Assembly (NCBI GenBank): GCA_022822085.1
Contig: JAJECK010000117.1
Location: forward strand, 1-57,740
Source: Candidatus Poribacteria bacterium
Lineage (GTDB): Bacteria; Poribacteria; WGA-4E; WGA-3G
Length of the DNA: 57,740 nt
Reading direction: 5' to 3'
Part shown: piece after piece, positions 8,752 through 17,313 of the stretch
Position numbering within the stretch: the stretch's first letter is position 1
Layout of the letters: every line of letters starts with the position of its first letter
The notes under the pieces: generated by a model
What the model was told of the DNA's origin: nothing
Database searches by the model: none
What the model saw: only the letters and a program-made list of their open reading frames with translations
Position numbers and translations under genes: made by a program

Positions 8752-9378
8752 CTATTTCAGAATAATCATACGTCGTGTTTGCTGGAATGATGGCGTTTCC
8801 AATCGATAGAAATAGACACCACTCGCAACCTGTTCACCTAAAGCATTTCTGCCATCCCAATACGCAGCACGTCCACGGTTATGATAGAAACCTTCGGACT
8901 GATAACCCATAGTCAGTGTCCGAACAAGTCCACCTGTCGCATCATATATTGATATAGATACAGGCGCAGCAACAGACAGCTGATACGGAATCCACGTCTC
9001 CGGATTGAACGGATTCGGATAGTTCTGCAACAACTGATCTTTGTTCGGTTGTCCGATGCTATCAAGTATGACAGGAAGCAAAGCATTCGCTAAGTTATCG
9101 GGTGTTACTTTAAAGATATATTTCTCTGAAGCAACATTACCGGTTGTATCAGTAACGGTCAATTCCAAAGCGTCACCAACCTGCACAACACTTCGTCGAG
9201 AAAGGTCTGCTGTGGCAGCGGCGAAATAGTTATCACTGACTTGTGCTGTCATGACGGTGTTTGTTCGCGTGTTTCGGACTGTGATATGATAACCGTCGTA
9301 TGTCTGTGTGCCATCTAATTTTCCACTGACAACGAATGCCCACGTTTCTTGGGTAACCCCCCTATCCCCCCTTGTCAA
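8752..9378 (-). pseudogene. C-terminal half of frameshifted HAF-propeller protein
   Basis: This frame encodes the Ig-like module (ETWAFVVSGKLDG) and the C-terminal NYPNPFNPETWIPYQL anchor domain, ending in MIILK, of the protein whose N-terminal part is at 9375-11456. The two frames overlap by four bases (TTGA) and lie one base out of register. The only start here is a TTG at the overlap, so it would need reinitiation, slippage or a repaired frame to be made. Without a signal peptide it cannot be exported alone. Rejoined, the protein would be about 900 residues, matching the paralog at 12716-15399. Confidence 0.75.
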
Positions 9379-11456
9379 GGGGGTATAATAGCAGAGGGTG
9401 CGGCAGCAGCTGCTTCAGTTGGATTTGTCCAACGTGCGCCAACGAATGCGAAATCGCGCGCTTGTGTCACATTGACGATATAGCCTTGTCCACCTTCTAT
9501 AGCAAATCCATCGTTAGGCGAGCTCGGTGTCCATCCGACAAAACTTTGATTATCCGCATCAAGGGCAATAACAACCGTTGCACCTGTCAACCCCGCAAAT
9601 GATTTTGCGTTCATCGGTGTACGGGAAGCTAAAGGCAAAGACAGCATGTTCAAACCTTTTGTCAACTTTACATTGTAGTGGTTGCCAAAAAAATCACTCA
9701 CTGCCTCGGTAGTAGGTTTAGCGATAAAACCGTGCACGCGACCATCTGCTGATTTATAGTTGCCGACAACGGAACCGTCCTGGTTAATATTCCACCCCTC
9801 CGTGCTAACACTACCCGGATACTCCAATGTCTGTAAACCGTGCTGGAGTGAACCCACTGAGGTACGCACGACACCACCAACCCTCTTGGACCTACCAACG
9901 AGAGTTCCTACATCATTGATACCGTGAATGAAAAAGAATTCAAAGGATGCTGCATGTGGAAGGTCAAGAGATATAAATCTGCCCTCTGGAGTTCCTACAT
10001 AAGGATGATATATACCATCAGCATCCACATAACTACCCACCAGACGACCACTCGCGTTTACAAAATCGGCATAAGTTGCAGAAGCATCGGGGGCTTCAAC
10101 TATAGTGGCACCAGTGAATCCACGGCGAACACCAGAAGCATCTATGAAATTACCCGTCAGTGCGCCTGTAGCATCACTGATACCGTATATCTCCGTTTGC
10201 ACAGCACCGGGGAAATCGTACTGCCGCAATTCGCCATTTTCCAAAACAACACCATGGAAGTTACCATCGCTATCCATGTAGTGACCAGCAGCGTTCCCAT
10301 TATTACCGAGGGCATAGAAATGCGTTTTCTGTGAGTCGGGGAAATCATACATCTTGAATTCACCATCAATCAGCGTAAAGGCAACCTCTTTCTCACCATC
10401 AGCACTTTTGGTGTAACCCGCGTAATCCTCAAAATCACTACTCGCTGTCACAGATAAAAAATCCACACCCGGAACATCAATACTCTCAAAGGTAAAGTCA
10501 AAGGTAGTGGGAGTGGGAGTGGGAATGGGTTCATCTTCAACCTGTTCAGCCAGTCTAGCGATAAATCCGAGGATACGTCCATCCGTTGATTCATAGTGCC
10601 CAACGATAGAACCATCCTGATTGATATTATAACCCTCCGTGTAAACGCTGTCCGGAACACTAAATATTTTTAGTCCATCCTGAAATGTTCCGACAAGCGT
10701 GCCCGGAAGAACACCCTTCTGTTTAGCTCTGGCAACGACAACCCTCGCGTCGTTAATACCGTGCACAAAAAAGTATTCCAGATTTGCTGCACCTGGTAGG
10801 TCAAGTGACACAAACCTGCCACCCGGTGTACGGATATACGGATGGAATGTCCCTGCAGCATCTACGTAACTACCGACCATACCGCCACTGGAATTCACAA
10901 AGTCAGCATAAGTTTCCAATGCTCCGGGCACCTCAATTATTTCATCGCCTGAAAACCCACGTCGAATGCCAGAGGCATCTGTCCAATTACCCGTCAGTGC
11001 ACCGGTCGCATCACTAATACCGTATATCTCCGTTTGGACTGAACCCGGAAAATCGTATTGCTGCAATTCGCCATTTTCATCCAAGACAATACCGTGTGTT
11101 AAACCGTCGATGTCCTCGTAGTGTCCGGCAGCTTGTCCACTGTTACCGAGCGCAAAGAAATAGGTATTTTGCGAACCCGGGTAATCATAAGTTGTAAAAA
11201 CACCATCAATGAGTGTGAAGGCAACATTTTTTTCACCATCAGCACTTTTCGTGTAACCTGCGTAATCCTCAAAGTCGCTACTCGCTGTCAACGCTAAAAA
11301 ATCTACTCCCGGAACATCAATTGTCTTAAAAGTATAATTGTCACTGGCAGACGCAGTGTTAACTTGTGCAACAGTGCTCAATACGAATATTGGACTGAGG
11401 CACATAAACAATATAAGCACGTAAAAGAAATAACAGGTTTTAATCTTTGTAAACAT
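9375..11456 (-). CDS. N-terminal part of frameshifted double-module HAF-propeller protein
   Basis: 693 residues: signal peptide (about 1-31), then two consecutive copies of the HAF-repeat propeller module. The first begins NYTFKTIDVPGVDFLAL and the second FTFESIDVPGVDFLSV near residue 325; a PTPTPT linker joins them. An NMLSLPLAS segment follows, and the frame ends in AAAAAPSAIIPP just where paralogs continue into the Ig-like module. The stop lies inside a C/G-rich stretch resembling the end of the local MITE family, and the missing C-terminus is in the adjacent frame (8752-9378). As written, the product would be exported but lack its anchor. It has a good AGGGGAG site before the ATG. Confidence 0.75.
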   Translation of the reverse strand: MFTKIKTCYFFYVLILFMCLSPIFVLSTVAQVNTASASDNYTFKTIDVPGVDFLALTASSDFEDYAGYTKSADGEKNVAFTLIDGVFTTYDYPGSQNTYFFALGNSGQAAGHYEDIDGLTHGIVLDENGELQQYDFPGSVQTEIYGISDATGALTGNWTDASGIRRGFSGDEIIEVPGALETYADFVNSSGGMVGSYVDAAGTFHPYIRTPGGRFVSLDLPGAANLEYFFVHGINDARVVVARAKQKGVLPGTLVGTFQDGLKIFSVPDSVYTEGYNINQDGSIVGHYESTDGRILGFIARLAEQVEDEPIPTPTPTTFDFTFESIDVPGVDFLSVTASSDFEDYAGYTKSADGEKEVAFTLIDGEFKMYDFPDSQKTHFYALGNNGNAAGHYMDSDGNFHGVVLENGELRQYDFPGAVQTEIYGISDATGALTGNFIDASGVRRGFTGATIVEAPDASATYADFVNASGRLVGSYVDADGIYHPYVGTPEGRFISLDLPHAASFEFFFIHGINDVGTLVGRSKRVGGVVRTSVGSLQHGLQTLEYPGSVSTEGWNINQDGSVVGNYKSADGRVHGFIAKPTTEAVSDFFGNHYNVKLTKGLNMLSLPLASRTPMNAKSFAGLTGATVVIALDADNQSFVGWTPSSPNDGFAIEGGQGYIVNVTQARDFAFVGARWTNPTEAAAAAPSAIIPP

Positions 11457-11912
11457 AACAAACTCCCCTTAATAGTTTCTATAAATCTCATTAACAATAT
11501 GTCGGATTCTTATCCTAACGAACGATGCTTGCAATTGATATTTCACGAGTTTGCATCAACAAAACGGTAAGCAAGCAAAGCGTATCTTAATTATTCTTCT
11601 ATATTAAAAGTATCCAATATTTTCAAGAAAAAGGCAAGTTAAATCGTTTGTAATCTTGAATATACAGATCGGACATCTAACTCAAAGTATAAGCGGATGG
11701 TTGCTTTCAGATAGGAAGGATTTACACGTTCTTTAAAAAAACGCAATTAGTAGTTTTGGGTTTATATATCTATATGTGAATTTACACATACGAACATGTG
11801 TGGCTGTCGTCATTTCTTTCATTTTTACAACTTTAATTTGACATATACAATTTTCAATGGTATAATAATACCACTGTCCTTGATTTGCCTTATTCCCTAA
11901 GGACATAAAACA

Positions 11913-12012
11913 CCGCCAAACGCTTATGGAGGTGGCGGGAATCGAACCCGCGAATATCGGCTGACAACACCATATCCAACTCCTGTTCACCCCCATATTT
12001 AGTGTTTGGCGG
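11913..12012 (-). ncRNA. tRNA-like structured small RNA (no canonical anticodon arm)
   Basis: Read on the minus strand, the core 11994-11927 has a 7-bp acceptor-like stem (GGGGGTG with CACCTCC, one G-U pair), a perfect T-arm (GCGGG-TTCGATT-CCCGC, 11951-11935) and an A discriminator, but only 36 bases between acceptor and T-stem, too few for normal D and anticodon arms. A TTGG-containing D-loop-like segment and a bulged hairpin (ATATGG / CCGATAT) fill this space, as in a tmRNA tRNA-like domain without its mRNA part. An outer 9-bp stem (CCGCCAAAC 12012-12004 with GTTTGGCGG 11921-11913) encloses the core, followed by TGTTTTAT. CCA is not encoded. Function is unknown; a degenerate tRNA is the main alternative. 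Confidence 0.6.
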
Positions 12013-12019
12013 TTCTCAA

Positions 12020-12048
12020 ATTATACTCTCAAACCCACCAAATTACAA
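12020..12048 (-). promoter_or_regulatory. Sigma70-like promoter for the tRNA-like RNA
   Basis: On the minus strand TTGTAA (12048-12043) and TATAAT (12025-12020) are separated by exactly 17 bases. The expected transcription start, about 7 bases downstream, falls at or next to 12012, the first base of the outer stem of the tRNA-like RNA. This placement supports an independent RNA gene rather than a chance tRNA fragment. Confidence 0.6.
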
Positions 12049-12150
12049 ATAAAACACCAAATACAAGAGAAACAGCAATTGATAACTGGTTGACTGCCCT
12101 TTTTCTTGACATTCTCCCTTTATAATTGTAATGTGAGTTTGATAATAAGG

Positions 12151-12354
12151 CAGGATGGATGCATTCCTCTTAAAGTCTTCCTTGATAAGGGGGTTAAACA
12201 CTGAAATAGCGACTTTTAACCCCCCTAACCCCCCTTATATGAAGATTAAGAAAATAAATCGGTAATTTGGCGAGGTTAGGAAACCTCGCCAGCGGCGGAG
12301 GGACACCTGCCTCGTCCGAATAAAAAATTACCGAATTAATAAATTAATCTTCAT
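12151..12354. mobile_element. Truncated MITE joined to an ATGAAGATTAA element
   Basis: 12151-12236 resembles the MITE of 4507-4638: left end caggatggatgcatt, then ctcttaaagt, ccttgataaggggg and a final run of C-rich sequence, but the right end is missing. It abuts directly an element bounded by atgaagattaag (12239) and ttaatcttcat (12354) that contains a GGCGAGGTT palindrome at 12268-12291. The arrangement suggests insertion of one element into, or recombination with, the other. A further half-copy (gccagcggaggagggaaacc to ttaatcttcat) follows to about 12439. Confidence 0.7.
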
Positions 12355-12585
12355 TAGGCATTCCCCGCGTCGCCAGCGGAGGAGGGAAACCTGCTTCGGA
12401 CGGATAAAAGATTACCGCTTTATTTTCTTAATCTTCATTTAGTTTGTGCATCAAAAACGCAAACTAAAAGTTTGCGGTACAAAAGAGTTCTGCGATTTTA
12501 TCAATCCGATAATCCCGGTTCAGACACCCCCACCGCGGCGAAAGCGCGCCTGCAAGGAGACAAAATGTCTTAAATTGACACATAA

Positions 12586-12694
12586 GGGTAGAGCGAAGCG
12601 AAACCCGCAGAATGCCAAACGCGCATTCTGCGTTGATTTGGACATGATAGACGTAATCATCACGTGTCGGGTTTCGTTCCTCTACCCGACCTAC
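12586..12694. repeat. Long hairpin repeat, third copy
   Basis: Same family as 238-309 and 2420-2507: gggtagagcgaagcgaaaccc at the left and gggtttcgttcctctaccc at the right, with the gacatgatagacgtaatcatcacgtg core shared with the first copy. It lies just past the stop of the downstream HAF-propeller frame (12716). A plus-strand open frame at 12446-12733 is formed by this repeat and is not believed. Confidence 0.75.
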
Positions 12695-12715
12695 TTATTT
12701 AGTCTGGACTATCCA

Positions 12716-14410
12716 CTATTTTACAATAATTAGGCGTCGCGTTTGTTGAAAAGAAGGTGTTATCAACTGGTAGAAATAAATACCACTTGCCACGCTTTCT
12801 CCTAAAGTATTTCTGCCATCCCAATAAGCAGCACGGCCACGATTATGATAGAACCCTTCCGGTTGATAGCCGATCGTCAGTGTCCGGACAAGTCCACCTG
12901 TCGCATCATAAATTGATATGGATACAGGGGCAGCAACCGATAGTTGATATGGAATCCAGGTTTCTGGGTTAAACGGATTCGGGTAATTCTGCAACAACTG
13001 ATCTTTGTTCGGTTGACCGATGCTCTCAAGATTGACAGGAAGCACTGCATTTAATAGATTTTCGGGTGTTACCTGAAAACTAAACTTTTCTGAAGCAACA
13101 TTTCCATTAGTATCAGTGACTGTCACTTCAAGTGTATCACCAACTTGCACAACACTTCTCCGAGTTAGATCTGCTGTGGCAGCAGCGAAGTAGTTATCGT
13201 TGACTTGTGCTGTCATGATGGTGTTTGTCCGAGTGTTTCGGACAGTGATGTGATAACCGTCGTATATCTGTGTGCCATCTAATGTACCACTGACAACAAA
13301 TGCCCAAGTTTCGCGTGTTGTTGCCCAAGTTTCGCCTGTTGTTGAATCTGGAGTTGCAGTCGGTGCTGCACTCGTGTGTCCTTCATTTGTCCAACGTGCT
13401 CCGACGAATGCAAAGTCGCGTGCTTGGGGTACATTAACGATATAACCCTGACCACCTTCAATTGGGAATCCGTCATGAGGGGAACTTGGGGTCCACCCGA
13501 TGAAACTTTGATTTTCAGCATCAAGCGCTATAACAACAGTCGCACCCGTTATGCCGGCAAGTGATTTGGCAGTCATCGGTTTGGGTGATGCTAAAGGCAC
13601 AGAAAGCATGTTCAACCCTTTGGATAGCGTGACGGTGTAGACGTTGCCGAAATGGTCGCTTTCTGTCTCGGTCGTGAGTCTGGCGATAAATCCGTGCCTA
13701 CGTCCATCAGGTGAGTCGTAGTGTCCTACAACGGAGCCATCCTGATTGATATTCCAACCCTCAGTGCTAACGGCACCCGGAACCCGCAATTCTTGTAGGT
13801 TGAGGGGGCTGCCGACATAAGTGCGCGGGACATCACCCCCCGCTTTCGCTCTGCCAACGACAGTCCTTGTCCTGTTGAGGCCGTGGAGAAAAAAGTATTC
13901 CAGATTTAGTGCGTCTGGAAGATCGATAGATAGAAATCTGCCCACCGAACTACGCATATATGCATGATATATGCCGTCAGCGTCCACGTAGCTGCCCACG
14001 ATATGACCTGTCCAGCTCACAAAATCGGCGTAAGTTTCCGGTGCCTCTGGATACTCGACTATTGTGTCCCCTGAGAACCCACGGCGAATGCCGGAAGCAT
14101 CTATAAAATTACCTGTCAGGGCACCCGTCGCGTCACTATACCCGTATATCTCCGTTTCGACGGCACCCGGGAAATCGTATTGTCGCAATTCACCATTTTC
14201 TAAGATGACACCGTGGTAAAGTCCGTTGCTATCCTGATAGTGGCCGGCGGCTACCCCATTATTACCGAGCGCATAGAAATAAGTGCCTTGTGCCCCAGGG
14301 AAATCATGTGTGGTAAAAACGCCATCTATGAGCGTAAAGGCTACATCTTTTTCACCATCAGGACCCCGCATGTTGCCGGCGTAATCCTCAAAGTCGCTAC
14401 TCGCCGTCAC
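12716..14410 (-). pseudogene. C-terminal part of second frameshifted HAF-propeller protein
   Basis: Encodes the second HAF module, the NMLSVPLAS segment, the Ig-like module (with a duplicated GETWATTRETWAF junction) and the NYPNPFNPETWIPYQL anchor domain ending in LIIVK. The matching reading frame continues upstream through LNYTFESIDVPGVDFLAV to about 14500 without a start codon, so the GTG at 14410 is only the first possible initiator, inside a conserved repeat. The first half of the protein is the frame at 14422-15399. A single-base change in the linker between the two modules would restore a protein of about 894 residues. Confidence 0.75.
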
Positions 14411-14421
14411 CGCTAAAAAAT

Positions 14422-15399
14422 CTACACCCGGAACATCAATACTCTCAAACGTATAGTTAAGGTCAGGAGGTGTCGCACAGCAGTCGGCTGTAAGGGTCTT
14501 GCGATAAATCCGTGTGTACGTCCATCGGCTGAAGTATAGTGTCCGACGACAGAACTATCCTGATTGATATTCCAGCCTTCTGTGCTAACGGCACCCGGAA
14601 CCTGAAATTCTTGTAAGGCGACGGGATTGCCGACAAAGGTGATCGGGACACCATCCACCGCTTTCGCTCTGCCAACGGCGACCAGTGCATCGTTGATACC
14701 GTGCAGAAAAAAGTATTCCTGATTTGGTATTTCTGGAATATCCAGAGTTGCGAAACTACCTCCAGGTCCACGCAGGTATGCATGATATATGCCTTTAGCA
14801 TTTACGTAGCTACCCACGACATTTCCTAAGCTGCTCACAAAATCGGCATAAGTTTCCGATGCCCCAGGGAACTCAATGATTGTCTCTCCTGAGAATCCGC
14901 GACGAACGCCGGACGCATCTGTCCAATTACCCGTCAGTACCCCGGTTGAATCACTATATCCATAGATCTCCGTTTCTATGGCACCTGGGAAATCGTATTG
15001 TCGCAGCTCGCCATTTTCTAAGATGACACCGTGGAAAAGCCCGTCGCTATCCTCGTAGTGCCCCGCAGCAAGTCCATTATTACCGAGTGCGTAGAAATAA
15101 GTGTTTTTGGCGTCGGGGAAATCGTATGTCTCAAAAACACCGTCAATGAGCGTAAAGGCGACCATTTTTTCACCATCGGCACTCGGGGTGTTGCCGGCGT
15201 AATCCTCAAAGTCGCTACTTGCCGTCACCGCTAAGAAATCTACACCCGGAACGTCGATCGTCTCAAAGGTATAGTTGGCAGATATGCCAACGGGTTCATC
15301 GCTGGCTTGTGCAGCGGTGTTGGTTATGAAAAAGGAAGTGAGGCATAAAAACAACGTAAATATGTAAAACAAAAAACTGGTTTTAATCTGATTTTGCAT
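14422..15399 (-). CDS. N-terminal part of second frameshifted HAF-propeller protein
   Basis: 325 residues: signal peptide (about 1-31) and one complete HAF-repeat propeller module (NYTFETIDVPGVDFLAV to HGFIARPLQPTA). The frame then runs out of register and ends after 19 unrelated residues, whereas the adjacent frame resumes the second module (NYTFESIDVPGVDF). Compared with the paralog at 9375-11456, the break is in the inter-module linker. Upstream, a block near 15440-15530 is similar to the sequence upstream of the paralog, suggesting shared promoter or leader. Whether the single-module product is functional cannot be judged. Confidence 0.75.
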   Translation of the reverse strand: MQNQIKTSFLFYIFTLFLCLTSFFITNTAAQASDEPVGISANYTFETIDVPGVDFLAVTASSDFEDYAGNTPSADGEKMVAFTLIDGVFETYDFPDAKNTYFYALGNNGLAAGHYEDSDGLFHGVILENGELRQYDFPGAIETEIYGYSDSTGVLTGNWTDASGVRRGFSGETIIEFPGASETYADFVSSLGNVVGSYVNAKGIYHAYLRGPGGSFATLDIPEIPNQEYFFLHGINDALVAVGRAKAVDGVPITFVGNPVALQEFQVPGAVSTEGWNINQDSSVVGHYTSADGRTHGFIARPLQPTAVRHLLTLTIRLRVLMFRV

Positions 15400-15629
15400 A
15401 ACGAAAACCTTCCCTAAATTATTTTTCTAAAGATCAAAAATAATATGTCAGATACCCGTCCTAAGGGGATAATGCTCGGAGTTGAAGTATTGCAAGTTTG
15501 CATTCAGCCATAAAGTAAAATCGAGGATTGGGTATCCTGACACATCCGGATTTTTTAAGTATATAACATATCTGAAAAAAAGACACGAAAAATCTCATCT
15601 ATTTTTTTGCCTGTACGGCGGTGTGAAAG

Positions 15630-16634
15630 TTATTCATCCCATGGTAGTGGGACACCGAGCCGTTCACTTGCCGCACGTGCAGATGCCTGTTCCATTTCAC
15701 CGTAGCGGATGCCTTCACGACGATGTAATTCTGTTCTTTCTACTTCAATGGCACCGGGAAGTAGTGCTTGATCAGTGCCCGGCATCGGCTCATAAGTTTC
15801 GCGCACATCATGCACTAAACGATCAACTTCAGCATGGAAGAGATCGGGGGGCACAACGGATTCAATGTGTATGGCAAGGACCATGCCGCCATGACGTGCA
15901 CCGCTCCATTTTGCTGTGTCTGCCGATGGGGTTTCAGTGAAACCGGTCAACGCCCCACCCAGTAGACATGCAACAGCGGTATACCCGATACTCTTAAAGA
16001 ATGCAGCTGGAATCATTGAAAGCAGTTCATCAAATTCTTGACCCCGTTGATAATCCGCCATTATACATGTTGCTGCATCTAAAACGACTGGGGGTTCATC
16101 GCCAGATGTTATCGCGAAACAGATAGGTGGATTGCCGTAGTATCCAAGTTGTGGTTTTGGATCACGCCCCCCTGCGTTCCCATGGTTCTGGTACCCTTGC
16201 ACCGAAAATCCGATGCAACCTGATTCATTACACAAGCGAGCATAATGGCCTGCTGAACCGTAGTGTCCGATATAACGGACGAGTCCCATGCCGATGCCGA
16301 CCTCTTTTGCTTTGGCAATAGCATGTTCCGTGGCACGTACCATCGGAAGATATCCAAGGGTGCCATTCCCATCCAACACAACAGCAGTAGGAGTTTCTCG
16401 GATAATGCCTATATTAGGGTTGGGATTGAGGCTGCCGTTTTCAAAACCACCGCAATAACCGCTAAGTGTCCGTGTTCCATGGCTACGGACACCACGCAAA
16501 TCGGAATTGACGAGTAAGCGACTGATGAGTGCAGCGTGTTCGTGTGTTATACCGGCTTTTTCAAAACAAGCAGTGCAAAACTTGAGAAGTCGTTCTTCAT
16601 GGACGCGAATAAATTCTTCTGGTGGTCTATTCAT
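15630..16634 (-). CDS. Malate/L-lactate dehydrogenase family (Ldh_2) oxidoreductase
   Basis: 334 residues of the Ldh_2/MDH family, NAD(P)-dependent 2-hydroxyacid dehydrogenases unrelated to classical LDH; members use malate, L-lactate, ureidoglycolate, delta-1-piperideine-2-carboxylate or sulfolactate. Recognisable family segments are the N-terminal LLVNSDLRGVRSHGTRTL (about residues 46-63), LDGNGTLGYLPM, VGIGMGLVRYIGHYGSAGHYA and the GFSVQGYQNHG region. The length is typical. It is preceded by AGGAGA 6 bases before the ATG. The exact substrate cannot be told. It stands alone between the HAF cluster and a divergent lipoprotein gene. Confidence 0.85.
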   Translation of the reverse strand: MNRPPEEFIRVHEERLLKFCTACFEKAGITHEHAALISRLLVNSDLRGVRSHGTRTLSGYCGGFENGSLNPNPNIGIIRETPTAVVLDGNGTLGYLPMVRATEHAIAKAKEVGIGMGLVRYIGHYGSAGHYARLCNESGCIGFSVQGYQNHGNAGGRDPKPQLGYYGNPPICFAITSGDEPPVVLDAATCIMADYQRGQEFDELLSMIPAAFFKSIGYTAVACLLGGALTGFTETPSADTAKWSGARHGGMVLAIHIESVVPPDLFHAEVDRLVHDVRETYEPMPGTDQALLPGAIEVERTELHRREGIRYGEMEQASARAASERLGVPLPWDE

Positions 16635-17313
16635 ATTTTATCTCCTATATTCTGAATTCTATAAGATTGTTAAGAAATTCGTTGTTAATCCGTGTGAAAG
16701 TATTATATTATATGCATATTACCGATTAAAATTCAAAGTACATCTACTGGTTGGGGTGTGTCCAGTTTTTGTCACTTATCTGTCTGAACACGGATTATTG
16801 CCAAATCAAAGGTCCGCATCATGGCGCATGCTGCTTTAAGCATTCCCCGGATTTTACCGATAGCCTGTCTTTGTGCCGTCCGCTTCCAGATTGCGATCTG
16901 TTGTACCGTAACCTTCCAGATTGCGCATTGGGGGATAGCACAACTTACGTTATGTAAAAAAACGCTTGCGAGTTTGGTGTCCTACGCTATTCTGACAACA
17001 CATGCCAAAAACTTTACATACTCCTACTGGTTATAACGCTAAATCAGACTTTCTGATGCACATAATTTGACTGTTTACAGAATAACAACCCAAGGACATT
17101 ATATATTATTGTCTACAACAATCATCATTGGCATACAAGCTAAGTATTGTAAAAAAGAGAAAGTTTCAATCATTGTGTCTAAATAAATCCATTGGAAATC
17201 CATTTATGTTGTTGACGAAAATTGGCAGTTATGGTAACTTAACATTAGGTCTAATGACAAACATCTAAATATGTTGCCATTCTCAAATGGTAGACAAGGA
17301 GGCAATTATATCT
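16635..17313. other. Intergenic region with no recognised gene
   Basis: About 680 bases between divergent genes. The stretch CTTCCAGATTGCG occurs twice (about 16886 and 16914), and ctactggtt also recurs (16744, 17023). Open frames on the plus strand here have no ribosome binding site or recognisable protein pattern. A TTGACG at about 17211 followed 17 bases later by TAACTT is a weak candidate promoter for the downstream lipoprotein, with an inverted repeat CATTAG-gt-CTAATG just after it. Confidence 0.4.

Noticed and set aside
9924-10334. Long antisense ORF within the HAF-propeller gene
   Set aside because: It is a shadow frame of a repetitive real gene; similar shadows occur opposite all HAF and LRR genes.
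11927-11994. Ordinary tRNA gene with GTC (Asp) anticodon
   Set aside because: A TTGTCAG heptamer could look like an anticodon loop, but its flanks do not form a 5-bp stem and the total length of 68 leaves no room for both D and anticodon arms.
11733-11996. Minus-strand ORF of 87 codons
   Set aside because: Its N-terminal half (FAGSIPATSI) is the translation of the T-arm of the tRNA-like RNA, a typical false ORF over tRNA-type genes.
12106-12126. TTGACA followed by TATAAT, apparent plus-strand promoter
   Set aside because: The two boxes are only 9 bases apart; the correct spacing gives only a weak -10 (TAATGT), and no plus-strand gene follows.
12446-12733. Plus-strand ORF of 95 codons
   Set aside because: It runs through the long hairpin repeat and into the end of a minus-strand gene; no ribosome site, no protein-like pattern.
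16507-17036. Plus-strand ORFs in the gap upstream of the lipoprotein gene
   Set aside because: Partly antisense to the dehydrogenase, Cys-rich without pattern, no ribosome site.
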